DNA of 64,000 nucleotides, taken from the NCBI GenBank assembly GCA_025677815.1, contig JAIXMP010000001.1:248001-312000 (forward strand). The letters are read 5' to 3'. The notes beneath the pieces are model-generated. The model searched no databases. It was not told the DNA's origin and saw nothing but the letters and a program-made list of their open reading frames with translations. This DNA is from Phascolomyces articulosus. Lineage: Eukaryota > Mucoromycota > Mucoromycetes > Mucorales > Lichtheimiaceae. Positions within the stretch are counted from its first letter, which is position 1, and each line of letters starts with the position of its first letter. The position numbers were made by a program, and so were the translations under genes. Positions 33,683-46,010 of this stretch are shown here, piece by piece.

Positions 33683-34652
33683 GATTGATTGATTGATTGA
33701 TTTGTTTTGTCTCTGGAGGTAATAGTTGTTGTTTGTGATAAAAAACAAAAAAAAAGTAGAAAAAATAAGAAGTTGTTTAAAATAAATGAAAGAGAAAAAA
33801 GAGAGAGAGAGAGAAAAAAAGACCACAGACTCTTCTCTTATTATTTAGTGTTTCACCTTGTCACACTGTGTCATTTGAGCGCATGATTAAAAGGTGTGCC
33901 ACGATCATGATTAAAAAAAAAAAGATGCGCGTTCCTATTTTTTTGTTGTCTTTTTATTATTGCATGAAAATGATGATGTATCATCCGCACATACACACAT
34001 ACACTATTTCTTTATGAGCATAATTAAGATTACCTGCTGTTTATTAGACATGATCTATCATGATCGATCGACACACACTTAAAAGTTACGATAGGATAAC
34101 AAGATAAAAAGAACTTGACAGAAGAAATTATATAAAAGAGAGCAGTAGGTCACGATGGTCAAATTCTTTATATTGCATGAAACCCACATGATCAAGCGTT
34201 TTCTTCTTGAACAGAATATATAACTATCCTGAGCCACCTTTTCTCAATATCAACCCATTATTATTAAACATTGGTCCTGAAATAATCCTCTGCTACAACA
34301 ATACTAATATATGTACATGAGAACTATTATTAAAATTATATATATATTTATAAGAGAATAATAAGGTTTTATAAAATAAGAAAATCTCCAAGTAAAAAAC
34401 GTATAGATAAAGAAGTTTTGGTTAAGTGTTTTTCATGTGTGTGCATAGAAATAAAGTCATTCAGCCACGGAATGAAGAAGTATTTATTTTTAAATTTGAA
34501 TGTTATCAAAAGGGTTTGGGTGACAAGAACAAGGAAATTACAAAACAATAAGAAGAAGAAGAAGAAGAAGAAGCAAGTAATGATTATATAAAAGAGAGGA
34601 GAGGGTTTGAAGCATTAATCGCTACTACGTACTATAAGGAAGGTTAATCTAA
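33683..34652. other. Intergenic, no gene seen
   Basis: Contains the leader of the Yop1-like gene, with a repeated ATTGATTG tract just before its ATG and a GA-rich block at about 33790-33825. It also holds the 3' flank of the next minus-strand gene, including an AAG run at about 34551-34575. A cluster of GATC/ATGATC motifs at about 34050-34070 is of unknown meaning. Confidence 0.5.
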
Positions 34653-35516
34653 TCATAACATTAAATAAGAAGACCCTCTGGGTTGCCATCCATCGTCATC
34701 TTTGGGGCTACTACTTATCATGCTTTCTGGTATATCGCGAGCTTTACCGTTATACTGTCTTTTATCATGGTTAGATGAATGCTTTTTATGGTCACCTTTG
34801 CCGTTGGAAGAATGCTTTTTATGGTCATCTTTGCTGTTAGAAGAATGTTTTTTATGGTCACCTTTGTGGTTGGAAGACCCCTTTTTATGGCGATCATCGC
34901 CGTGCTTTTTGGAAGAGTTACCATTCGATTTTACAGGGTCACCCTTGTGTTTAGAAGAAGAAGAAGAAGGTTTTTTGTGAAGTATAGTCGAACGATTACC
35001 CGTTTGGTTTTCGTCGGGTTTAGTAGCAAGGTTGGGTGATGGACTAGCATCGCTCTTCGTACCGTTGTATTCAGGGTAGCTATGATCGGGTGAAGTGTGT
35101 TCCATAGTGCTAGCACCTTTATCGTCGCTCCCAGTACCAAAGATTGAAATGACATTTGTGACATTGAGTATACAAATAAGAATCGCAACAAACACGGTTA
35201 GGCCTACTCCAATAATAATACACCACTTTGTTGTTTCCTGATCGAAAGCTTTTCTTCTAGCACGATATTCAGCACTTTCTTCTCCATTTCCTACCTCAGC
35301 TTCTGCTCCTTGACCGTCTCCACCTGTTACTCCACCTTCTTGTTGAGTTGCTGAACTACCGGGTATTCCTTCACTTTGTTGTTGAATTGAACCTGCTGTT
35401 GCAACTGTACTTCTACCTACAGAGTAATGCATACTTCCAGCAACAGAGTCATATGCACCGCCATATGAACTATTAGCAGAAGTGCCAGGTAGACTGTCTC
35501 CGGGATTTACTGACAT
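34653..35516 (-). CDS. Single-pass membrane protein with tandem HKKHSSN repeats (287 aa)
   Basis: One exon from ATG 35516. The family is not recognised. The first 95 residues are Gly/Ser/Gln-rich and polar. A membrane helix follows at about 98-122 (WCIIIGVGLTVFVAILICIL). The rest is strongly basic, low complexity Ser/Lys/His, with heptad-like repeats (KGDHKKHSSN) about residues 215-250 and a C terminus SSYLML. With no signal peptide it would be a type I or II single-pass protein. Its TATA box and leader lie inside the palindrome arm, whose edge is only 30 bp upstream of the ATG. A broken gene with a similar membrane segment lies at the other edge (39681-39979). Confidence 0.75.
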   Translation of the reverse strand: MSVNPGDSLPGTSANSSYGGAYDSVAGSMHYSVGRSTVATAGSIQQQSEGIPGSSATQQEGGVTGGDGQGAEAEVGNGEESAEYRARRKAFDQETTKWCIIIGVGLTVFVAILICILNVTNVISIFGTGSDDKGASTMEHTSPDHSYPEYNGTKSDASPSPNLATKPDENQTGNRSTILHKKPSSSSSKHKGDPVKSNGNSSKKHGDDRHKKGSSNHKGDHKKHSSNSKDDHKKHSSNGKGDHKKHSSNHDKRQYNGKARDIPESMISSSPKDDDGWQPRGSSYLML

Positions 35517-35705
35517 AATTTAATGGATGACTACTTCTTCTTGTGATATGGATATAAGACGTAATTATAGATTGTTGTTCTATAGTTGACGATATATAAA
35601 ACAACGGGCAACCAAAGCAGTAGTAGTAGCTTTAAACAATGAGTATTAAAAGTTATTGGTTGATAACAAAAAGGAATTGCGTTCAATTTGTCATTTGGTA
35701 TCTCC

Positions 35706-35714
35706 CTATTTATA
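35706..35714 (-). promoter_or_regulatory. TATA box of the left outward gene
   Basis: TATAAATAG on the minus strand, inside the left arm and about 190 bp before ATG 35516. It is followed by a GGGAGA stretch. The identical copy is at 39490-39498. Confidence 0.6.
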
Positions 35715-36525
35715 TATATATATATATATTTTACAAATCGTATATCATCCTTGGCCATATATGAAAAAAAAGGGATATATCATCATAGGATAATGTTGCT
35801 AATATTCTGTTGTCTTTTCTGTTGTTAATGGGTCTTAGGTGAGTAATAAAATTTTTTCTATAGTAAACTGTTGTTGGATTGTCGCTAACATATAATCAAT
35901 AATGGGGAGAGGATATGCATTATACAAATGGTGTGTGAATTGTTGACAGACTGCGATGTTCAATAATGGCGATAGAATTTGTTGAATAGCAACAAAATTA
36001 TGTCAAACTACATTATCCCCTGAATTACTGTCAACATTATATGTATAGAATAGACTGTTGTTCTATAGAAACGCAATATTATTACACGAAAATACATCCT
36101 TGGATGATGATGTTGCTGTTGTCGTAAGCAAAAGACATTTTCACAGTTCCATTTGAAAATATGTATTATGAGCACCTTTTTTTTAAAAAAAAAACTCTTA
36201 TCTTATATATATGCCGTACGTTAGTTGAATATGAAATAACAACAACATTGTCTATAGGAAGCAAACGTAAAAAGTTATAATATAAACACAACATTTTTTT
36301 TTTCAAGATGTAATAAAAATGTATATGAATAAATTTATTATTTACAAAAAAAAAAATGAAAAGATGATGAAATGCATGCTAATATAATAATAATGATAGT
36401 AGTAATGATAATGATAATAGTAGAATGAAGGGTATACATCATGGAGATAATAAATGCACAAAAAAGTAGAGATTATGATGATAATTTGGATAAGCGACAA
36501 ATTTTTTTTTGTTTGGTTGTTTTGT

Positions 36526-36795
36526 TTAAGCACCGGTGTTGGTACAATCAGAATTTTGCATATAGTGGTGGCCCATTGGATCCTTGAATTTTCCCACATA
36601 ATCAGGAGCATTGGAAGAACGCATAGGATCATTAAGATACTTGTGGTTTACGCTTGAAGAATCAGAACATTCGGTAAATGAGAATATAGATCCAGGTCTT
36701 GAATTGGCAGGAGAAGTAGTTGTACTACTGCTATGATCTTCAAAAGATTCCTTGGCAAAGGTAAAGTATTTGGTAATTGATTTGAAAGCAGGCAT
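36526..36795 (-). CDS. 89-aa protein of the palindrome repeat, left copy
   Basis: One exon, ATG at 36795. The family is not recognised. The N-terminal 17 residues (MPAFKSITKYFTFAKES) could form a short amphipathic helix. The rest is Ser/Thr-rich and polar, with NHKYLNDPMRSSNAPDYV and GKFKDPMGHHYMQNSDC as the most complex parts. No signal peptide or membrane helix is seen. It has its own TATA box (36923-36931) and an A/C-rich leader, and is transcribed away from the palindrome centre. An identical copy lies at 38409-38678 and a decayed one at 242-475. Preservation of a full frame with standard promoter spacing suggests a real gene. Confidence 0.7.
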   Translation of the reverse strand: MPAFKSITKYFTFAKESFEDHSSSTTTSPANSRPGSIFSFTECSDSSSVNHKYLNDPMRSSNAPDYVGKFKDPMGHHYMQNSDCTNTGA

Positions 36796-36922
36796 TATTA
36801 TAGTAGTTGTAGTGATTGAAGTGTTTATTGTTGTAAAATGTAGAAAAGTAATAAAAGTAGTGGTAAAAGTAGTAGTACTTGGATAAGTGAATGAAGTTGG
36901 GGGAAATGTACAAGAAGTGTGT

Positions 36923-36931
36923 CTTTATATA
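36923..36931 (-). promoter_or_regulatory. TATA box of the left 89-aa gene
   Basis: TATATAAAG on the minus strand, 128 bp upstream of the ATG at 36795, followed by a C/A-rich leader typical of a strong fungal promoter. Mirror copy at 38273-38281. Confidence 0.65.
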
Positions 36932-37570
36932 CTTTTTGAAATTGTTAAATGGTGACCCGAAAACCGTTTCAACCTTCGGCGGTGGAACGGAAGCACCCTT
37001 TTCCGGTTGATTTTGATTGGATACCGGACTTGAAATCGATCCCAAATGCCCTATTTGCGGCAAATCCTATTGATTTCGCCAAAACGATAAATTAATGCAT
37101 GAGGATTTTCAGCTGATTTAGCGAATCAAATTACGTCATATAAAAATAGTTTTGCATTGAATTCTATTCATCACGTTCTTCCGCAGATCATAAAACTTTT
37201 GCTATTCCCTTCTTTATGTTACTATGTACTTCTTTAACCTTCATTACTTTGTGTCATTTGCTTTTATTAATCAAAAATAGAATGAAAGAAAATGACAAGT
37301 TGCAAGTAAATGGCTACAGTTTTATATTTACTTTTCATTTATACATAAGCAATAGGAAAATATCAGCAATCACAAAAGATATAAAAATATGTATTTAACA
37401 TGATCTCATTGTCTCTTTCTATGTTCTTTATCTTGCTTATTTATTCCAACTTGATCTATATAAATTTATACCATCTAATGAAAAAAAAAAGTTCTTTAAA
37501 AAGAATGATACACTATGATATTGTAAAAGGTCCATACCAACTATTATTATTAATTCGTTCAACACCATTT

Positions 37571-37633
37571 AATTGTTCTTTTTTTTTAACTTTTTAAAGC
37601 GTAGCTCATATTAAATGATACAAAAAGATAATG
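37571..37633. other. Palindrome spacer (63 bp)
   Basis: The only unpaired part of the inverted repeat: a T run, then CTTTTTAAAGCGTAGCTCAT and an A-rich end. The diverged repeat at 60285-60750 contains a recognisable relative of this spacer directly joined to one arm. The spacer is therefore part of the ancestral unit and not a later insert. Confidence 0.7.
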
Positions 37634-38272
37634 AAATGGTGTTGAACGAATTAATAATAATAGTTGGTATGGACCTTTTACAATATCATAGTGTATCATT
37701 CTTTTTAAAGAACTTTTTTTTTTCATTAGATGGTATAAATTTATATAGATCAAGTTGGAATAAATAAGCAAGATAAAGAACATAGAAAGAGACAATGAGA
37801 TCATGTTAAATACATATTTTTATATCTTTTGTGATTGCTGATATTTTCCTATTGCTTATGTATAAATGAAAAGTAAATATAAAACTGTAGCCATTTACTT
37901 GCAACTTGTCATTTTCTTTCATTCTATTTTTGATTAATAAAAGCAAATGACACAAAGTAATGAAGGTTAAAGAAGTACATAGTAACATAAAGAAGGGAAT
38001 AGCAAAAGTTTTATGATCTGCGGAAGAACGTGATGAATAGAATTCAATGCAAAACTATTTTTATATGACGTAATTTGATTCGCTAAATCAGCTGAAAATC
38101 CTCATGCATTAATTTATCGTTTTGGCGAAATCAATAGGATTTGCCGCAAATAGGGCATTTGGGATCGATTTCAAGTCCGGTATCCAATCAAAATCAACCG
38201 GAAAAGGGTGCTTCCGTTCCACCGCCGAAGGTTGAAACGGTTTTCGGGTCACCATTTAACAATTTCAAAAAG

Positions 38273-38281
38273 TATATAAAG
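38273..38281 (+). promoter_or_regulatory. TATA box of the right 89-aa gene
   Basis: TATATAAAG, 128 bp upstream of ATG 38409; mirror of 36923-36931. Confidence 0.65.
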
Positions 38282-38408
38282 ACACACTTCTTGTACATTT
38301 CCCCCAACTTCATTCACTTATCCAAGTACTACTACTTTTACCACTACTTTTATTACTTTTCTACATTTTACAACAATAAACACTTCAATCACTACAACTA
38401 CTATAATA

Positions 38409-38678
38409 ATGCCTGCTTTCAAATCAATTACCAAATACTTTACCTTTGCCAAGGAATCTTTTGAAGATCATAGCAGTAGTACAACTACTTCTCCTGCCAA
38501 TTCAAGACCTGGATCTATATTCTCATTTACCGAATGTTCTGATTCTTCAAGCGTAAACCACAAGTATCTTAATGATCCTATGCGTTCTTCCAATGCTCCT
38601 GATTATGTGGGAAAATTCAAGGATCCAATGGGCCACCACTATATGCAAAATTCTGATTGTACCAACACCGGTGCTTAA
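38409..38678 (+). CDS. 89-aa protein of the palindrome repeat, right copy
   Basis: Identical in sequence to the product of 36526-36795 and transcribed outward on the plus strand. Transcripts from the two copies would be the same and point in opposite directions. Read-through transcription of either arm across the centre would give a long hairpin RNA. An AATAAA-type signal near 38863 lies within the arm's 3' region. Confidence 0.7.
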   Translation: MPAFKSITKYFTFAKESFEDHSSSTTTSPANSRPGSIFSFTECSDSSSVNHKYLNDPMRSSNAPDYVGKFKDPMGHHYMQNSDCTNTGA

Positions 38679-39489
38679 ACAAAACAACCAAACAAAAAAA
38701 AATTTGTCGCTTATCCAAATTATCATCATAATCTCTACTTTTTTGTGCATTTATTATCTCCATGATGTATACCCTTCATTCTACTATTATCATTATCATT
38801 ACTACTATCATTATTATTATATTAGCATGCATTTCATCATCTTTTCATTTTTTTTTTTGTAAATAATAAATTTATTCATATACATTTTTATTACATCTTG
38901 AAAAAAAAAATGTTGTGTTTATATTATAACTTTTTACGTTTGCTTCCTATAGACAATGTTGTTGTTATTTCATATTCAACTAACGTACGGCATATATATA
39001 AGATAAGAGTTTTTTTTTTAAAAAAAAGGTGCTCATAATACATATTTTCAAATGGAACTGTGAAAATGTCTTTTGCTTACGACAACAGCAACATCATCAT
39101 CCAAGGATGTATTTTCGTGTAATAATATTGCGTTTCTATAGAACAACAGTCTATTCTATACATATAATGTTGACAGTAATTCAGGGGATAATGTAGTTTG
39201 ACATAATTTTGTTGCTATTCAACAAATTCTATCGCCATTATTGAACATCGCAGTCTGTCAACAATTCACACACCATTTGTATAATGCATATCCTCTCCCC
39301 ATTATTGATTATATGTTAGCGACAATCCAACAACAGTTTACTATAGAAAAAATTTTATTACTCACCTAAGACCCATTAACAACAGAAAAGACAACAGAAT
39401 ATTAGCAACATTATCCTATGATGATATATCCCTTTTTTTTCATATATGGCCAAGGATGATATACGATTTGTAAAATATATATATATATA

Positions 39490-39498
39490 TATAAATAG
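39490..39498 (+). promoter_or_regulatory. TATA box pointing out of the right arm
   Basis: TATAAATAG preceded by a TA run, identical to 35706-35714. It lies about 190 bp before the ATG at 39681. Confidence 0.55.
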
Positions 39499-39680
39499 GG
39501 AGATACCAAATGACAAATTGAACGCAATTCCTTTTTGTTATCAACCAATAACTTTTAATACTCATTGTTTAAAGCTACTACTACTGCTTTGGTTGCCCGT
39601 TGTTTTATATATCGTCAACTATAGAACAACAATCTATAATTACGTCTTATATCCATATAACTAGCAGCATTCATAAAATA

Positions 39681-39979
39681 ATGTGCACAAGTCAAAGAGG
39701 AAGTGTAGTTGGAATTATAGCTGAAAGTATAGCTGCAGCTACAGGCGGAAACCAATGCGATAATGGAAGAACAAGTGGAAAAAGTCAATGAAGAAGAGAA
39801 TTGTTAGAGAAGGTGCTTGTCAGTGTTGTCTAAGTATGGCTATAGGCGTACCTATTCTTGTTGGAGCTTTTATATGTTTTCTCGGTGTCGTAAATGCTAT
39901 TCCATTTTATGAATTGGACATCGATGAAGGTGATATAATCAAAAACCAGATTATTGGTATATATCCCAATACTATATAA
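39681..39979 (+). pseudogene. Broken small membrane-protein gene at the right palindrome edge
   Basis: ATG 39681 opens a 36-codon frame (MCTSQRGSVVGIIAESIAAA and on) that ends at a TGA. That stop overlaps the ATG of a second frame at 39788-39979 (63 codons), which holds one membrane helix (LSMAIGVPILVGAFICFLGVV). Joined by a one-base shift, the two parts would mirror the N-terminal and membrane layout of the left gene at 34653-35516. The helix KWCIIIGVGLTVFVAILICIL can be compared with CCLSMAIGVPILVGAFICFL. I infer a frameshifted, truncated paralogue; two real small proteins remain possible. Confidence 0.45.
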
Positions 39980-40954
39980 TGATTTATAGTGTTAATGAGC
40001 CGATATTAACTTAAATGATTGGGTAGAATAATATAGGGAGTGCAAAATATTTAGTATGTTATTTGTAATAATAATTATTACTGTCCGTTTTTTAGTTGTT
40101 ATCATCAATCCATCCAGAAATCGATTCTCCGTGGCAGATGGGTCTTCATAATCAACATATCCCCTGTTGTAAACACTCGATATCTTTTCTTGCTTCTCTT
40201 TTTACATTCTATAATACCCAATAGTACTCATATCTGTTCGATTTTGCTTTTATCTCTTCTTTTGGATGGGAGATTTGAGATTTTGATATATATTTATGTC
40301 AAGCGCTCCAGTAATTTTTTTTTTTGAAAGAAGCTTTTTTATTAATAATGTTTATACAAGTATAATATACCATTTCTTGAAAATTATGTTTCCATTAATC
40401 AGACAAACAGTATATTCTAGCGGAAGTGATACACATGAATACAACCCAAAGTATGAAAGCTTTGTTTTTTGTCCTACATGAATTTCGAAACTATTGAGCT
40501 AACTGTCAAATCTCACTTTCCATTCAGCTAAAATGGCCAAAGCTCTATAGCCACATACGTTGTGCATCGTTTAGAATTAAAACATTCATAGTTTATAATA
40601 TATATATAAATATCGTTGCCACAATAGTATATTGGTAATAAATAATGGTATTAACGCCTCGCTCACAGTAATCAAAAATGGCTGATAATAATATACTTAG
40701 GAAGAAGCGAAAAACAAAAAGTGATAAATGGTACTGAGAACATATCCCTTTGAGCATAGGTTTTCTAAAATAGCTGATGTGATCGAAAGTACCAACAATG
40801 GATTTTTATGATCAAAGAAAACTTGCATAAATGATTCATGGCACCATTTTATAGGGGGGACTTTTTCGACTGGGTTTTTTTTTTAAAAAAAAAGTAATTC
40901 CACACTTTCTTTTTCTGACACGTCTCCACCTTATATCTTTATACTCCATTTTCA
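39980..40954. other. Intergenic, no gene seen
   Basis: AT-rich. It contains a direct T10A9 tract at 40875-40893 shortly before the SRP receptor gene, probably part of its promoter. An open frame at 40296-40481 is short, has no recognisable features, and is not called. Confidence 0.5.
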
Positions 40955-43577
40955 ATGCTTGATCAGTTTGCCATCTTGTCCAAAGGAGGCTTTGTCCTTT
41001 GGCAAAAAACATTTATCCCGGTCATGGGATCCCCGATCGATACTCTGATCAAGGATGTCCTTATTGAAGAACGGGCTGGTACTAATATCTTTTACAAGGA
41101 CAGTTATGCACTAAAATGGACTTTTGCAAACGAAGTTGATCTTGTGTTTGTTGTAAGTAGTTTTTATTTTATCAACGACTTATATTATTAAGAAATATAT
41201 TAATGTTATTTATTTACTTTTATAATTAGGTGGCATTCCAAAAAATATTACAATTACCCTATGTTGATGAACTATTGGAAACAGTGAAACAATTATTCAT
41301 AAAGACATTTGAACAAGATATTAAAAGTAATAATGGCATCGAAGGTGACTATGCTTCATTTGACGAGATGTTTAACAAGTTATTGCGACAATTGGAAGAA
41401 AAGCATGCCTCGGTAGGATATACAAAGAATAGACGGGAGAAAGTGTTTGTATAACTAAACTTCTATTATTGTTGTTTTTTTTTATTTATAATAAAGAATC
41501 GTCAACGGGCACCGAGAAAATTCGAACAAACAAAAAAGTACGAGAATACATTAAAAGGATCTCAAGAAGCTAATAGCCCAAGTAATAAAAGCAGATCAGG
41601 TAAATTACAACAAGTTCTTGGATAGGTGGGGTGAATGGATTGGATGATAGGAAAGGAGACGAGGGGAGTTATTGGCGTTATCTAAAATAAAGTGTAATTA
41701 CTGCAGCGAATAGCGTTACCCCAGCTGGCCTCGATCAAGATGAAATTACCAAGAATATTCAAGCTCTTAAACTCCAATCAAGTCCTAGAACTGGCCCACG
41801 AGCAAAGAAGGGTCGACAAAACAACAACTCCCCCAAATCACCCAATATGAATAATGAGTATGTTTTGTTGTTGTTGTTAATATTATTGATTGAGAGTATT
41901 TATATTTATATAAACAGCACGAAACTAACATTCAAAGAAAACCTTATTGAACAAATTCATTTAGTGAGAGTTTGAAAAAGAAGAAATCCCAAAAACAAGC
42001 ACGAGTATGGGAAGGACAAATTGCTCGAGGTGAAATGGAATCATTGGATTATAGTAGTAAGGCAGCTTTGACGAGTGAAGAGGAGGCAGCAGTTGCAGCA
42101 CAACTTGCAGATCCTACAAAATATGGTACTGTCAACAAAGATGGCGTTTATGAAGTAATGGATGTTGATCAAGGCGGTGATAGCGATCTTGATGAAGAAG
42201 ATGAAGAAGAATATGATATATTAAAACAAAACGAAAAGACTGAAAGTGAAGGAGGAAGTGGTGGTGGCATGTTCTCATTCTTTAAGAATATGACGGGACA
42301 ACGTGAATTGACAGCAGATACATTGGATCCGGTACTAAGTGATATGAAGGAACATTTGATCAAAAAGAATGTTGCAAGTGATATTGCAGAACATTTATGT
42401 CAAAGTGTTCGAACAAGTTTACTTGGCAAAAAAATTGGCAGCTGGGGCAGTAAGTTTTTTGATGTGATCGGATTTGATACTAGTGGTTGGGTGGTAAATT
42501 TTGTTGCTGACAATGGTGTTGAATATTATAGGGGTCTCAACCATGGTTCGTGATAGTATGGAGGCTGCATTGAAACGAATTTTAACACCCAAGACATCGC
42601 TCGATATCCTCAGAGATGTAGAACAAGCAAAAGCAGAAAGGAGGCCCTATGTCATTTCATTTATTGGTGTCAATGGTGTTGGCAAGGTATTATCATAGGG
42701 GATCGGAGAGAGATTTTATAATAATGTTATATATACATTGTAGGGTATTCTAACATTAAATTTATCATTATATTCTGTTATGTAGTCTACCAATCTGAGT
42801 AAAGTTTGCTTTTGGCTACTTCAAAACAATTACAAAGTTCTTATTGCTGCATGTGATACTTTCCGAAGTGGTGCTGTAGAACAATTACGAGTACATGCAC
42901 GAAATCTCCGTGCATTACAAACAAGTGGGCAAGGATCTGTTGAATTATTTGAACGTGGATATGGCAAGGATTCTGCTGGCATTGCAAAGGAAGCCATTAG
43001 TTTTGGTAAGAAAAATATCTCTATTATGATGGGTTCACTACATCTTATACTGTGATTCTATCGATAACTAATAACTTTATATATAAATAGCCACTTCTAA
43101 TCATTTTGATGTGGTGTTGATCGACACGGCTGGACGTATGCAGGATAATGAGCCACTTATGCGGGCGTTAGCTAAATTAGTGGCTGTCAATAATCCTGAC
43201 AAGATTATTTTTGTTGGAGAAGCCTTGGTCGGCAATGAAGCAGTTGATCAGCTTACTAAATTCAATCAATCATTAAAGGACTTTTCAGGATTACAAAACC
43301 CACGGAATATTGATGGCATGATCTTGACAAAATTCGATACAATTGATGATAAGGTAAGATGAAAGGAGAGGCAAGGAGAGAATCTTTAAGTCTGGTAATT
43401 GTACTAATAACTGTTGTTTTCAACCTTTTATTTTACGAAAAAAAAAAGGTCGGTGCGGCGTTATCAATGACATATATCACAGGTCAACCTATTTATTTTG
43501 TGGGCACTGGACAAACATATACAGATCTTAAAAACCTTAGAGTATCTCATGTTGTCAATAGTCTTTTGCGGAAATAA
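40955..43577 (+). CDS. SRP101: Signal recognition particle receptor subunit alpha
   Basis: Nine exons (40955-41152, 41230-41412, 41497-41599, 41707-41857, 41965-42449, 42532-42686, 42786-43005, 43091-43353, 43449-43577) give 628 aa. The N terminus ([18 protein letters not shown]) is the SRX domain that docks on the beta subunit at the ER. A charged linker follows, then the NG domain: [15 protein letters not shown] (G1), [26 protein letters not shown] (G3), [31 protein letters not shown] (G4) and [14 protein letters not shown]. It is the GTPase that receives SRP with nascent chains for co-translational targeting. Length equals the family norm and all GTPase motifs are present. The next gene starts only 123 bp downstream. 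Confidence 0.97.
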
Positions 43578-43700
43578 AATAAACATTCTTATGAGTCACA
43601 AAAACAGATCAATGCATTTAAAAAGAATTGCTTGGTTTCACTGAACAAAAATAATAATAATAAAAAAAGTCAGGGGATATCTTTAAAAAAAATATAAACC

Positions 43701-45843
<2,143 letters not shown>

Positions 45844-46010
45844 AAGTTTCAATCAAAAGGATAGAACAAAAAAAGAGGGAAAGGTCATTTATGATAGACA
45901 GAAAAAATGTTAAATGCAATATTAATATTTGTATGAAAAATAAATAAAAAGATTAGAAAAATAATAATAATAATAATAATATTTGAACAAAAATAGCTAT
46001 GTATTGTTTT

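Larger units (their letters stand above)
35546..39658. repeat. Near-perfect 4.1-kb palindrome: two 2,025-bp arms and a 63-bp spacer
   Basis: Left arm 35546-37570 and right arm 37634-39658 are reverse complements. Every matched landmark checked has coordinates summing to 75204, so there is no net indel, and the encoded frames are the same in both arms. The unpaired spacer is 37571-37633. Outside 35546 and 39658 identity drops abruptly. Each arm contains a complete 89-aa gene, its TATA promoter and 3' region, and a second TATA promoter pointing out of the palindrome. Confidence 0.95.

Noticed and set aside
36740..37063. 107-codon frame upstream of the left 89-aa gene (mirror at 38141-38464)
   Set aside because: Its first codon is TTG, it spans the TATA box and leader of the 89-aa gene, and the second half is Tyr/His/Asn low complexity. 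It is the promoter region read as protein.
37216..37988. Frames of 60-72 codons on both sides of the palindrome centre
   Set aside because: AT-rich composition and no conserved start context; the diverged copy at 60285 does not keep them open.
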